Notes: generated by a model not told the origin, from the sequence alone. A stretch of 64,000 nt of DNA from Ectopseudomonas alcaliphila (GCF_900101755.1 NZ_FNAE01000007.1:166921-230920); one strand, 5' to 3'. Positions 1-8,873 are shown, counted from the first letter of the stretch. Program-made: numbers and translations.

Positions 1-170
1 CCTTCGGCAACGCGATTCTGGATCAGACGATCGGAGCCACCTTCAGCGATGCGGCTTTCGATCAGGCGGTCAGAGCCACCTTCGGCGACTACAGGTTGGG
101 CGGAAGATGCGGCGAATACGTTGGCTGCCAGTACGGAGAAAGCGAAGCTGAGGATGAGTTGGGTTTTCAT
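1..170 (-). CDS. Small secreted repeat protein (partial)
   Basis: About 56 N-terminal residues are visible; the C-terminus lies beyond the left edge. The start ATG (complement of 168-170) is preceded by GGAG at a normal distance. The first 21 residues form a classical signal peptide (MKTQLILSF then a hydrophobic core ending near NVFA). The mature part consists of a tandem repeat of about 13 residues with the unit AEGGSDRLIESR, the second copy reading AEGGSDRLIQNR, and a third copy beginning at the edge. Similar short AEGGSDR-rich exported proteins occur in Pseudomonas without a known job. Function unknown. Confidence 0.7.
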   Translation of the reverse strand, partial: MKTQLILSFAFSVLAANVFAASSAQPVVAEGGSDRLIESRIAEGGSDRLIQNRVAE

Positions 171-350
171 GGTGTTTTGCTCCAGCGGTGTTGTGGTTGG
201 GTATGGAGCAGATGGTACGCACTGGATTTTTTCAGAGAACTTCATTGGCATGATGGTGAAAATCGATGCCACTGATGCTTGCTGGAATGGTCGAGATAGA
301 GGGGTTAAAGCGTATGCGGGAGGGTTTTGTCCGACCCCGAGGCAGGGCAG

Positions 351-373
351 GCCACGGCCGGATCGGCCGTGGC
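351..373. terminator. Hairpin behind the SMP-30 gene
   Basis: A perfect 10-bp inverted repeat (GCCACGGCCG / CGGCCGTGGC, loop of three bases) lies 8 bases beyond the stop codon of the SMP-30 gene. No T-tract follows on the minus strand, so it may be a 3'-end-protecting or weak terminating hairpin rather than a strong intrinsic terminator. Confidence 0.4.
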
Positions 374-380
374 GCATGGG

Positions 381-1472
381 TTACTTGATGAAAGTGGCGC
401 CGCGCGTGTTGACGTACAAGGAGTAGATGGAGTGGCTGCTCGCCATGAACAGGCGGTTGCCTTTGCTACCACCGAAACACAGGTTGGCACAGCGCTCCGG
501 CAGGTAAACGTGGCCGATGGCCTTGCCCTCGGTATTGAACACGCGCACACCGTCCAGCTCTTCCGGTTTGCCCTTGGGCGAGCCGTTGCTGCCCCAGCCG
601 CACCAGAGGTTGCCGGCCTCGTCGCATTTGATGCCGTCCAGTGCGCCGGTGGCGCCGCCGTCGATATGTTTGCGGCGCGCGCCCAGCGTGCCGTCGGCGT
701 TCACTGCATAGGCCCAGACCAGGCGATTGGGTTTGGCACGGCCTTCGACCACGTAGAGCGTCTGCTCGTCCGGGGAGAAGCACAGGCCATTCGGGCCAGC
801 GAGGTCGTCGATCACCTGGGTGACTTTCAACGTCTGCCCGTCGATCCGGTAAACACCGTGCGGTAGCTCGATCTGCACCTTGTGGCCTTCATATTCATTG
901 CCGGCCTGGAAGGGCGGGTCGGTGAACCACACCGAGCCGTCGCGCTTGACCACGATATCGTTGGGCGAGTTGAAGCGTTTGCCCTCGAAGTTGTCGGCCA
1001 GCACGGTGATGCTGCCGTCAGGTTCGGTGCGGGTGATGCGCCGGCCCAAGCCCTGGTTGGTGGAGCCTTCGCAAGCGATCAGGCGACCTTCGTTGTCGCG
1101 GGTCAGGCCGTTGGAATAATTCGAGGACTCGCGGTAAACGCCCAGCGACTGGCTGATCTCGTCCCAACGCATGATGCGGTTGTTGGGAATGTCACTGACC
1201 AACAGGTAGCGACCATCGCCAACCCACACCGGGCCCTCGGCCCACCGCAGGCCGGTGGCGACCTTCTCGACGCTGGCATTGAACAGGCGCAGATCAAGAA
1301 AACTGTCGTCGAGCACTTCAACCGAGGGGTCTGGATAGCGCAGGTTCAGCGGCTCGCCTGCGTGCGCCAGATGAGGCAGCAGTGAGCCTGCCCCGGCAGC
1401 GGCCACCGAGTACGCGAGGGACTGCTTGAGAAAATGACGGCGTGAGCCGTCGAGGCGTTGTTCGTCATTCAT
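381..1472 (-). CDS. Tat-exported SMP-30/gluconolactonase family protein
   Basis: This 363-residue protein belongs to the SMP-30/gluconolaconase/LRE-like beta-propeller family, whose members hydrolyse sugar lactones or related esters with a bound divalent metal. The start at 1472 is chosen because AAGGAACC sits upstream and because it opens directly into a twin-arginine signal (SRRHFLKQS at residues 11-19, then a hydrophobic stretch ending near AHAG). Family motifs include residues around AEGPVW, NGLTRDNEG, SPNDIVV, GPNGLCFSPDE and LDGIKCDEAGNLW, which supply the metal-site Glu, Asn and Asp. Export by Tat suggests a folded periplasmic enzyme. The substrate cannot be told from sequence; it stands alone with no sugar operon beside it. 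Confidence 0.8.
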   Translation of the reverse strand: MNDEQRLDGSRRHFLKQSLAYSVAAAGAGSLLPHLAHAGEPLNLRYPDPSVEVLDDSFLDLRLFNASVEKVATGLRWAEGPVWVGDGRYLLVSDIPNNRIMRWDEISQSLGVYRESSNYSNGLTRDNEGRLIACEGSTNQGLGRRITRTEPDGSITVLADNFEGKRFNSPNDIVVKRDGSVWFTDPPFQAGNEYEGHKVQIELPHGVYRIDGQTLKVTQVIDDLAGPNGLCFSPDEQTLYVVEGRAKPNRLVWAYAVNADGTLGARRKHIDGGATGALDGIKCDEAGNLWCGWGSNGSPKGKPEELDGVRVFNTEGKAIGHVYLPERCANLCFGGSKGNRLFMASSHSIYSLYVNTRGATFIK

Positions 1473-1787
1473 CGTGAGGTTCCTTGTTGTTCTTGTTGAT
1501 CGCGGATGCGACCTGACGAACTTATGCGATGTGTGATGACTGTGAAAGTGCCTCACTTCTCACCTGACAGCTTAACATCGCATGATCAGCTGCTAGCCCG
1601 GCTGTAGATAGGGTGCGCATCTGGTGGCGTGCGGCCGTGCTTCGGCATCGTCGTATGATGACTGGCGCGAGGCGCCTGCTTGCCCGAATTGAGTGCGGCT
1701 GATTCAGGGCATGCCACGTCAAGTCAATGCTCAGCGGCATCGGCCTGAGCTATGATGCGCGCCCTTCGAATGCGCGCCCCTGTCATC

Positions 1788-2531
1788 ATGTCCGGCAATG
1801 CCCTCTATACCGACCTGTCGGGTTACTACGATCTGATGTGCGCGGATATCGACTACGCCGCCCAGAGCCACTGTGTGCATCGTCTGCAGCAGTTGTTCGG
1901 CAACAGCGGCAAGCGCCATCTCGATCTGGCCTGTGGCACCGGCCCGCATGTGCGCCATTTTCTCGATGCTGGTTATGCCAGCGGTGGTCTGGACATCAAC
2001 CAGCCAATGCTCGACCGCGCTGCCCAGCGCTGCCCCGAGGCACGCTTTGCCCGGCAGGACATGTGTGGCTTCGAGGTCGACGAGCCGCTGGACCTGATCA
2101 CCTGCTTTCTCTACTCCATCCACTACAGCGCCAGCATTGAACGGCTCAAGGCCTGTATCGCCAGCGTGCACGGCGCCCTGGCTGCTGGCGGGGTGTTCTG
2201 CTTCAACGCGGTGGACAAGCAGCACATCGACAATGCCTCGTTCGTTTCCCACCGCGCCCAGCATGCCGAAGGGCAGTTCCGCTTCAGCTCCGGCTGGTAC
2301 TACCGCGGTGAAGGCGAGCAGCAGGCGCTGCGCCTGCGCATCGAACGCAGCGTCGGCGAGCAGACCGAGGTCTGGCACGACGAACATCCGATGGTCGCGG
2401 TGAACTTCGCCGAATTGCAGAGCCTGCTGGCGCCGTACTTCGACGTGCAGGTGCTGGAACACGACTATCAGCGCCTGGCGCCGTGGGATGGCCGCTCCGG
2501 CAACGCGCTGTTTGCCTGCACCAAGCGCTGA
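1788..2531 (+). CDS. Class I SAM-dependent methyltransferase
   Basis: A 247-residue cytosolic methyltransferase with a Rossmann-like fold. Motif I is HLDLACGTGPHVRHF near residues 44-58, followed by the acidic GLDINQPML segment that should hold the SAM ribose, and a DLITCFLYSIHY segment typical of motif IV. The ATG at 1788 is preferred to the upstream ATG codons at 1752 and 1770 because alignment with this family normally begins with a short run before LYTDLSGYYD; upstream codons have no better ribosome site. The YxDLSxYYDL opening is shared with small methyltransferases of unknown substrate in Pseudomonas. No neighbour reveals the acceptor molecule. Confidence 0.75.
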   Translation: MSGNALYTDLSGYYDLMCADIDYAAQSHCVHRLQQLFGNSGKRHLDLACGTGPHVRHFLDAGYASGGLDINQPMLDRAAQRCPEARFARQDMCGFEVDEPLDLITCFLYSIHYSASIERLKACIASVHGALAAGGVFCFNAVDKQHIDNASFVSHRAQHAEGQFRFSSGWYYRGEGEQQALRLRIERSVGEQTEVWHDEHPMVAVNFAELQSLLAPYFDVQVLEHDYQRLAPWDGRSGNALFACTKR

Positions 2532-2566
2532 CGCAACGCGGCGTCATCCACAGCCTGGTCATTGCC

Positions 2567-3268
2567 TCACGCCGGCTCCGCGATGCGTTCGGCTTGCAAT
2601 GCACGCTGCAGCTCGGCCACCAGCGCATCGACCTTGCCCAGGGCCTGTTTGACTGACTCGGCGAGCAGTTCGCCGCCGACTTCCTGACCCTCGATGGCGA
2701 TCTGGTGCACGCGGGTGATACCGATGAAGCCGAGCGCGGTGATCAGGTTCGGCTCCAGATGGTTCATATGCGCCATCTCGCCGCCCGCATCGAAACCGAC
2801 ACCGCCGCGCGCCGTGAGGATCACCGCATGGCGCGGCCGGTCGGCCAACTTGGGCACATAGGGATCGAGCGGGTTGCTTTCATCCACGTCCACGGTGCGA
2901 CCGGGGCGCACCACCTGATCGATCCACGCCTTGAGCGCGGCGGGCATGCCGAAGTTGTACAGCGGCGTGCCGATCACCAGCACGTCGGCGGCGATCAGTT
3001 CATCCACCAGGCGATCGCTCTCGGCCAGCGTGTCGTGCATCCAGGCCTCGCGTTTCGGCTCGGGCGTGAAGGATGAGGCGATCCAGTCATGGCTGATGAT
3101 CGATGGCGGGTTCTGGCCTATGTCGCGGTAGGTGACGACGTCCTGCGGGCGGTGTGCCCGCCACTGGCTGATGAAACGGTGACTGAGGTTGCGGCTGTGT
3201 GAACCGTGCGGGGCCGTGCCGGCCAGGCCGGGGCGGGCGCTGGCGTCGAGATGCAGAATATGGGTCAT
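2567..3268 (-). CDS. azoR: FMN-dependent NADH azoreductase
   Basis: A 233-residue flavodoxin-fold quinone/azo reductase. It opens MTHILHLDASARP, carries SHSRNLS where AzoR proteins bind the FMN phosphate, and has the PLYNFGMPAALKAWIDQVVRPGRTF-like region (PLYNFGMPAALKAWID seen) that stacks on the flavin, followed by TARGGVG. The family reduces azo dyes and quinones by two-electron transfer from NADH, in the cytosol, usually as a homodimer. The start at 3268 has AGGAGA upstream. It is transcribed divergently from a LysR-type regulator starting 120 bases away, which is the normal arrangement for a regulator-controlled azoreductase. Confidence 0.88.
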   Translation of the reverse strand: MTHILHLDASARPGLAGTAPHGSHSRNLSHRFISQWRAHRPQDVVTYRDIGQNPPSIISHDWIASSFTPEPKREAWMHDTLAESDRLVDELIAADVLVIGTPLYNFGMPAALKAWIDQVVRPGRTVDVDESNPLDPYVPKLADRPRHAVILTARGGVGFDAGGEMAHMNHLEPNLITALGFIGITRVHQIAIEGQEVGGELLAESVKQALGKVDALVAELQRALQAERIAEPA

Positions 3269-3387
3269 GATGAGTCTCCTGCGTGAATTTGAATTCATCT
3301 GTGATTAGCAGCAGACTCAGGCTAAGTTCGCCCCAGGCAGGCGACAAACGATCAATATTTTTCGCAATGGATGAGGAAAACTCAGGT

Positions 3388-4287
3388 ATGAGCCGGCGCA
3401 GACTCCCTCCGCTTTCCGCCTTGCGCGCCTTCGAGGCGGCCGCACGCCACGAAAGCGCCAAGCAGGCCGCGGAGGAACTCTCCGTCACCGCCACGGCGAT
3501 CAGCCATCAGATCCGTGCGCTGGAAGACGCCCTCGGCGTCGCGCTGTTCGTGCGCAAACCGCGTCAGCTGGAACTGACCATGGCCGGACGCGAACTGCAG
3601 CAGGTGCTGGAAAGCGCCTTCGACAGCATCGGCGCCACGGTCGAACGCCTCAGCGCGGCGCCCAGCCGGCAGGCCATCACCCTCAGCACCACGCCGGCCG
3701 TTGCCGTGCGCTGGTTGCTGTCCTGGGTGTGCATGCTGCGCGACGCCCACCCCACTATCGACCTGCGTATCCACGCCTCGCACGAGCCGGTGGCGCTCGA
3801 TGGCGTTACTGCCGATATCGCTATTCGCTACGGCGATGGCCGCTGGCCTGGCCTGGTGGCCGAAAAACTCTTCGACAGCACCTTCATCCCCGCCTGCAGC
3901 CCACTGCTGGGGCTGCACGATGCCGCCGACCTGCCCAGGCATTCGCTGATTCACTTTCGTAACCAGGCAGCGATCTCCTCGCCCTTGGACTGGGCCGTCT
4001 GGCAGAAAAAGGCCCAGGTGCCGGGGCTGGATGTCGGTGCCGGGCTGGTATTCTCCGACGAGACCCACGCCGTCTCCGCTGCCGTCGGCGCACAGGGGGT
4101 GGCACTGATGAGCCGGCAACTGATCGAGGACGAGTTGAAGGAGGGGAGGCTGGTGCAGCCCTTCGGCCCGGAGCTGGAAGGCAAGCCGTTCTTTCTGGTG
4201 TACCCGGAGAGCCGCCGGAACGATCCGACCATTCTCGCGGTGCGGGAGTGGATCATGGCGGTGCCGGGTGGGTTGTGTTCGCTGTGA
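3388..4287 (+). CDS. LysR-family regulator (GcvA-like), divergent to azoR
   Basis: A 299-residue LysR-type transcription factor. The N-terminal winged helix (LSALRAFEAAARHESAKQAA to LVRKPR-type segment at about residues 10-60) is of the GcvA/AmpR subgroup, and an effector-binding domain follows from about residue 95. The start at 3388 has GAGGA ten bases upstream; an in-frame ATG at 3367 lacks one. It faces azoR across the short intergenic region, so it probably controls azoR and itself. The inducer is unknown but could be a quinone or electrophile by analogy with other azoR-linked regulators (inference). Confidence 0.85.
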   Translation: MSRRRLPPLSALRAFEAAARHESAKQAAEELSVTATAISHQIRALEDALGVALFVRKPRQLELTMAGRELQQVLESAFDSIGATVERLSAAPSRQAITLSTTPAVAVRWLLSWVCMLRDAHPTIDLRIHASHEPVALDGVTADIAIRYGDGRWPGLVAEKLFDSTFIPACSPLLGLHDAADLPRHSLIHFRNQAAISSPLDWAVWQKKAQVPGLDVGAGLVFSDETHAVSAAVGAQGVALMSRQLIEDELKEGRLVQPFGPELEGKPFFLVYPESRRNDPTILAVREWIMAVPGGLCSL

Positions 4288-4369
4288 TGACTGTCGAAGG
4301 GGGCACAGCCGTGGCACCGGCTAAGCATCCGTGCCAAGATTTACCGGCACACAAGCGAGAGCTGAAGCC

Positions 4370-4594
4370 ATGGATCTGCAGAAGATCGAGGATGAAGCCC
4401 TGCATCTTTCCAAGAAGGAGCGGGCACAGCTGATCCAGCGCCTGGTCTTGAGTCTGGATGCCCCTTCGGAAGACGAGCTGCGATCAGACTGGTTGCTTGA
4501 AGCACGACGGCGTGCGGAAGAGCTCGATAGCGGCTCGATTCAGGCAGTGCCGGGTGACGAGGTGATGAAGAAGGCCAGAGCCCTGATTCGATGA
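4370..4594 (+). CDS. Addiction-module antitoxin-like protein
   Basis: A 74-residue protein (MDLQKIEDEALHLSKKERAQ at the start) matching the small addiction-module component family that pairs with ParE/RelE toxins. The helix KKERAQLIQRLVLSLD and the following acidic stretch with LRSDWLLEARRRAEELDSG are typical. It ends with ATGA overlapping the ATG that should start the toxin gene, the usual translational coupling of such pairs. Its partner toxin frame is broken (next entry), so here the antitoxin may be a leftover or may act on other toxins. Confidence 0.75.
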   Translation: MDLQKIEDEALHLSKKERAQLIQRLVLSLDAPSEDELRSDWLLEARRRAEELDSGSIQAVPGDEVMKKARALIR

Positions 4595-4883
4595 AGTATT
4601 TTTCCACCCGGCAGCGGAAGCCGAATTTCTGGAGTCAGTGGGGTATTACGAATCGAAGGTTCCTGGATTGGGTGGGACATTGATCAACGAGTTTCAGGCC
4701 TTGGCCGTATTGATTGACGAGTCACCCTGTGCCTGGCGCGTTGAACCTGAGCCAGATATTCACAGCGTCCCCCTTCACCGTTTTTCGCTATCGATCATCT
4801 ACCGGCCAAAACCTGATGGTTTCCAGGTTCTGGCCGTTGCCCATCACCGCCGCCGTCCGCAGTACTGGCTTGGCAGGCTTTGA
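4591..4883 (+). pseudogene. ParE/RelE-like toxin, frameshifted at its start
   Basis: From 4593 to 4883 one frame encodes a typical toxin of the RelE/ParE superfamily (HPAAEAEFLESVGYYESK, later RVEPEPDIHSVPLHRFSLSI and HHRRRPQYW at the end). That frame has no ATG, GTG or TTG before a GTG at 4638. The expected start ATG at 4591, which overlaps the antitoxin stop, lies in another frame: it reads MKYFSTRQ. One extra T in the five-T run at 4599-4603 would give MKYFFHPAAEAEF, the canonical beginning. The gene is therefore disabled by a one-base loss, rescued by slippage on the T-run, or mis-sequenced. An N-terminally cut product from 4638 would lack about 16 residues. Confidence 0.75.
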
Positions 4884-4986
4884 TTCCGGGCTTTCCAGAT
4901 ATCCCCCATGCGACTGCATGGGAGTCGCCTTGTGACATGGGTAATGCCGGGCATCGGAACTCCTGAGCGTTGAACCGCGATTTCAA

Positions 4987-6378
4987 TCAGTGGCCAGTGG
5001 GCTCAAGGTAATAGGCATCCCACAGTTTGTTGCGGAATTTGTTGGTTGGATCGACGCGCTTTTTCAGCGCGAAGAACGCCTCGGCGCGAGGGTAGGCGGC
5101 GAGGAACTGCTCACGGCTGGCGTGGATTTGATACGGCAGGTAGTAGCTGCCCTGGTGGGCGATGGCCAGGTCGATCAGTTGCCGCGTCCAGTCGGCTACG
5201 GCGTCGCGCTCGCTGGGCGAGACGCCCTGGCGGTAGTAGATCACCAGCGCGAAGGTGTCTTCGCGGGCCCAGGCCAGCAGCGTGCCCGGGTCGGCCTTGG
5301 CATGGCGGATGGAGATATTGGCGACCTTGACCCTGTGCGCTTTGAGTACATCTTTCATCCCTGCGACAAAGCGCTCCAGCTGGGCTTCGGGGACGAAATA
5401 CTCCTGCAGCACATAGCTGTAGTCGGGGCCGGAAATGGGCTGTAGCTCGCGCACATCCAGGCTGGCTTCGTGGTTGCGCCACTGCACTTGCGGGCGCTTG
5501 AGCAGCAGCGGGTCGACGAGGCTTTCGCGCATTTTCGCGCCGCCATTGCTGCTGGCAACTGCCAGCGCGGCGCGCATGGCTTTGTAGTCGCGGTCCAGCG
5601 GTACCAGGCGCTGCGTGACTGTCAGCGGTGCATCTGTGCGAAGGTAGGACACGGCACGAACGCTGTCGTAATCGTCGGTATAGAGAATGCCGTTGTGCAT
5701 CACCATGTCCGGGTTGTCGACGACCTGGCTGGCGAAGAATTGCGCATATTCGCTGAGCGGCATGAGCTGCGTCTGACGCACCAGCTTGCTGTTCTCCGCC
5801 AGCGGCAAGGTCGCTTCGACGATGACGCCGAGCCCGCCATAACCGCCGATGGCGCCATAGAACAGTTCACTGTTGTGCGTGGGGCTTGCCTCCACCACCT
5901 GACCGTCGGCCAACACCAGACGCAACGAGCGAACGCCAAGCACCAGCGGCCCCTGGCCGACATAACGGCCATGGGCGTTGACGCTGAGTGCACCGCCGAC
6001 GGTGAAGTTGGCGTAGGACTGCATGATCTGCGGCGACAGACCATGTGGGTCGATGTACTCCAGTATTTCGCGCCAGGTGATGCCGGCTTGCACGCGGATT
6101 TCCCTGCGCTCTGCGGAAAACGCCAACACCTTGTTGAACTGGCGCATGTCCAGTTGCAGGGCCTGCTCGGTGGCGGTCTGCCCGCCTATGCTGTAGCGCC
6201 CGCCGCCAATAGCGATGGGGCCGGAATGGTCGCGAACGGCCTCGACGATCTGCTCCAGTTCGGTAGGCGCCAGCACCTGCGCCACTTCGATGGGGTTCAT
6301 GCCGGTGACGTCGTTGACGGTCTCGACGGCCTGCGCGGCCTGGCACAGAAGCAGGGTAAGGAGGAGGGCGATGCGCAT
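4987..6378 (-). CDS. Secreted FAD-linked oxidase (VAO/PCMH family)
   Basis: A 463-residue flavoprotein with an N-terminal signal peptide (MRIALLLTLLLCQAAQA), so it is exported to the periplasm. The PCMH FAD-binding domain fills about residues 35-215: AIGGGRYSIGGQ contacts the pyrophosphate, and TVGGALSVNAHGR and GGYGGLGVIVEATL follow as in aldonolactone and alcohol oxidases. The C-terminus has DPTNKFRNKLWDAY, typical of the ALO/BBE-like cap end. The family oxidises sugar lactones, alcohols or sterols using oxygen or a dehydrogenase acceptor; the substrate is not evident. It is a lone gene; the regions on both sides hold no partner dehydrogenase or cytochrome. Confidence 0.75.
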   Translation of the reverse strand: MRIALLLTLLLCQAAQAVETVNDVTGMNPIEVAQVLAPTELEQIVEAVRDHSGPIAIGGGRYSIGGQTATEQALQLDMRQFNKVLAFSAERREIRVQAGITWREILEYIDPHGLSPQIMQSYANFTVGGALSVNAHGRYVGQGPLVLGVRSLRLVLADGQVVEASPTHNSELFYGAIGGYGGLGVIVEATLPLAENSKLVRQTQLMPLSEYAQFFASQVVDNPDMVMHNGILYTDDYDSVRAVSYLRTDAPLTVTQRLVPLDRDYKAMRAALAVASSNGGAKMRESLVDPLLLKRPQVQWRNHEASLDVRELQPISGPDYSYVLQEYFVPEAQLERFVAGMKDVLKAHRVKVANISIRHAKADPGTLLAWAREDTFALVIYYRQGVSPSERDAVADWTRQLIDLAIAHQGSYYLPYQIHASREQFLAAYPRAEAFFALKKRVDPTNKFRNKLWDAYYLEPTGH

Positions 6379-6565
6379 GGAGCTTCCTTGTTCGCAGCGG
6401 AGAACGAATTGCTTGGGTGATAGTGCGTCGTCGCGTGTTCAGGTGGCAATCGGCAGTGGCCACTTCTGTGCTTCAGTACGGGTGACTGATGCTCTTTTTA
6501 TTCGTGTGTTTCCTTGCTTCATCGTCGTTGCGCAGTGCCGACCGGCTGCTGCCCGCTGATCCGGC

Positions 6566-6706
6566 CAACTCAACAGCGAGCTATGCGTCAGTTGCGGGTG
6601 TTCGCGCGAGGAAGTTCGTAACTGGCGGGGCATGAAACGGCCCGAGAAGATGGACAGCGTGCAGAAAGCGGCGGCACGGGTGAAGGTGATAAAGAAATAC
6701 TTCTAG
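6566..6706 (+). pseudogene. Remnant copy of a DUF1289 gene
   Basis: Codons from 6566 to the TAG at 6704-6706 read QLNSELCVSCGCSREE then WRGMKRPEKM and QKAAARVKVIKKYF. This is closely similar to the intact DUF1289 protein at 10323-10511 (QLNSELCVSCGRTREE, WRGMKRPEKM, QKAAARMKAIAKRK). The copy lacks the first part with the PCVSLC cysteines; an in-frame stop at 6557-6559 lies just upstream and no start codon is present. It is a decayed duplicate. It fills most of the otherwise empty interval between the FAD oxidase gene and the TonB receptor gene; the rest of that interval holds the Fur-like box and nothing else that I can recognise. Confidence 0.8.
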
Positions 6707-6712
6707 GTATCA

Positions 6713-6730
6713 AATGAAAAGAATTATCAT
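6713..6730 (+). promoter_or_regulatory. Candidate Fur box
   Basis: The sequence AATGAAAAGAATTATCAT is an interrupted palindrome (ATGA ... TCAT) resembling the GATAAT-type hexamer array of Fur operators, about 30-60 bases before the TonB receptor start. Iron repression of the receptor is the expected consequence. Confidence 0.55.
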
Positions 6731-6761
6731 GCGCGCCCGTTAATCAATCGCCACTGTCTGG

Positions 6762-8873
6762 ATGCGTGCTGAGATGTTTTCCCTTTCGCGACTAACCCCC
6801 GTTTCGCTGGGCTTTTCCCTTCTACTGACAGCCGGCTTCGCCTGCGCCGCCCCGGCTACCCTGCCTGAGACTGTGGTCTATGGCGATGTCGACGAGGAGG
6901 CCGATAACCCGCGCGTCAAGGAAGTCAGTACCGCCACCCGCACTGCCACGCCGGTGCGCTACGTGCCCCAGGCCATCGACGCACTGAAGACGAGCAATGT
7001 GCTGAACTATGGCACCAATGATCTGGGCAAGGCGCTCAGCGGCCTGCCCAACGTCAGCAGCGGGGCGGATACCCGTTTCGACAGCCTGCGCATCCGCGGC
7101 TTCGATGCCAGCAACGACTTCTACCTGGACGGCGTACGTGACGACAGCCAGTACGTGCGCGACCTGCACAACATCGAGCGCATCGAGGTGCTCAAGGGGC
7201 CGGCAGCCGTGCTCTACGGGCGTGGCAGCCAGGGCGGTATCGTCAACCGCATCAGCAAGGCGCCCGAAGCCGGGCGCCGCTCCACGCTCGAGGCACAAGG
7301 CGGTAGCGAAGACCTGCGCAGCCTGTATGCCGACCTCAGCGCCGACCCCACGGACACCATCAGCCTGCGCCTGAACATGGGCAATGAGGACAGCAACAGC
7401 TTCCGTGACGGCGTCTCCAGCCATCGCCAACTGTTCGCGCCGTCCATGAGCTGGCAACTGACGCCTGAGCTGAACTGGCTGGTGCAATACGAATACAGCC
7501 GCTTCGACCGCACCCCGGATCGCGGTATTCCCGGCGTCGGCGGGCGCCCGGCGGACGTCAAGCGCGGCACCACCTATGGCGATGATCGCGATTACATCGA
7601 TGACACCACGCAATCACTGCGCTCCAGGCTCACCTACGAACTGAATGACAACTGGCAGCTGCGTCATACCGCCAGCCTGTTCAAGCTCGACAGCGACTTC
7701 GACAACACCTACCTGACCGGCTTCAACGCCGCTACCCAGCGCGTGACCCGGCAGCGTTGGCAGCAGGATCTGCGCACCCGCAACCTGTTCAACAACCTCG
7801 AGGCCGAAGGCACCGTCGACACCTTTGGCTTCGAGCATCGCCTGCTGACCGGTGTGGAAATCGGCAGCCAGCGTCGTGACCCGAAGCTCTACAGCGCGCT
7901 CGCCGTCAACCAGGGCGGCCAAGCCGTACCCGCGCTCGATCTGTACAACCCGGATCGCAGCCAGAGTCACCGGGGCGCCATGACCCTTTCCAGCAACAAC
8001 CACACCGAAGTCGAAAGCCGTGGCATCTACGTGCAGGATCAACTGCGCATCAATGACCAATGGCAACTGCTGGCCGGTCTGCGTTACGACGAGTTCGAGG
8101 TGGCCACCACCAACAAGCTGCGCAACCTCAAGGAAGATCGCAACAGCTACGGCCTCAGCCCGCGCGCCGGTATCGTCTGGACGCCCCTGCAGCATCACTC
8201 CTTCTACGCCTCCTGGAGCAAGACCTTCTCCCCGGTCGGCGGTGGTTTGATCGGCATTACCCCTGGCGCCTCGGGCAATGGCAACGAACTCGAGCCCGAG
8301 CAGACCCGGCAGAAGGAAGTCGGCATCAAGAGCGACTGGCTGGACGAGCGCCTGAGCACCACCCTGGCGGTATACGAGCTGGAACTCTACAACCGCCGCA
8401 CCAGCGACCCGAACGACCCGACCCTGACCATCCTCACCGGCCTGCAGCGCTCGCGCGGTATCGAACTGACTGCTACCGGCCGACTGGTCGGCAACTGGTA
8501 CCTGCGCGGCGGCATCGGCCTGCAGGACGCCAGCATCGTCAAGGACAACAACGGCCTGGAAGGCAACCGCGTCAGCAACGTTGCCAAGCGCAATGGCAGC
8601 TTGTTCATCACCTGGAAGCCCGAGCTGGGCTGGTACGCCGAAACCGGCGTGACCCTGGTCGGCCAGCGCTTTGCCGACAACCAGAACACCACCGTACTGC
8701 CTGGCTATAGCGCCTGGGACGCCCTGGCCGGCTACCGCCACAAGGACTGGGACATCCGCGCGGCGCTGAACAACATCACCGACCGCACCTACTACAGCTC
8801 CGCCACCAGCGCCGGGCAGATCCAGCTTGGCGAGCCGCGTAACCTGGTGGTCAGCGCCAGCTACTCGTTCTGA
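6762..8873 (+). CDS. TonB-dependent siderophore receptor
   Basis: A 703-residue outer-membrane receptor (691 if the ATG at 6774 is used; neither has a strong ribosome site). A signal peptide ends near ACAAP, followed by the TonB-box-like ETVVYGD. The plug domain spans roughly residues 55-165 with SLRIRGFDASNDFYLDGVRDD and RIEVLKGPAAVLYGRG; the 22-strand barrel follows and ends in the canonical aromatic residue (ASYSF). These plug motifs match catecholate or hydroxamate ferri-siderophore receptors of the Fiu/PiuA type. A Fur-like box upstream supports an iron-starvation role. No sigma/anti-sigma pair is next to it and it lacks the long N-terminal signalling domain, so it is not a surface-signalling receptor. 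Confidence 0.88.
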   Translation: MRAEMFSLSRLTPVSLGFSLLLTAGFACAAPATLPETVVYGDVDEEADNPRVKEVSTATRTATPVRYVPQAIDALKTSNVLNYGTNDLGKALSGLPNVSSGADTRFDSLRIRGFDASNDFYLDGVRDDSQYVRDLHNIERIEVLKGPAAVLYGRGSQGGIVNRISKAPEAGRRSTLEAQGGSEDLRSLYADLSADPTDTISLRLNMGNEDSNSFRDGVSSHRQLFAPSMSWQLTPELNWLVQYEYSRFDRTPDRGIPGVGGRPADVKRGTTYGDDRDYIDDTTQSLRSRLTYELNDNWQLRHTASLFKLDSDFDNTYLTGFNAATQRVTRQRWQQDLRTRNLFNNLEAEGTVDTFGFEHRLLTGVEIGSQRRDPKLYSALAVNQGGQAVPALDLYNPDRSQSHRGAMTLSSNNHTEVESRGIYVQDQLRINDQWQLLAGLRYDEFEVATTNKLRNLKEDRNSYGLSPRAGIVWTPLQHHSFYASWSKTFSPVGGGLIGITPGASGNGNELEPEQTRQKEVGIKSDWLDERLSTTLAVYELELYNRRTSDPNDPTLTILTGLQRSRGIELTATGRLVGNWYLRGGIGLQDASIVKDNNGLEGNRVSNVAKRNGSLFITWKPELGWYAETGVTLVGQRFADNQNTTVLPGYSAWDALAGYRHKDWDIRAALNNITDRTYYSSATSAGQIQLGEPRNLVVSASYSF

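Noticed and set aside
49..426. Plus-strand open frame of 125 codons
   Set aside because: It is antisense to the secreted repeat protein and the SMP-30 end; the minus strand has a signal peptide, ribosome site and repeats.
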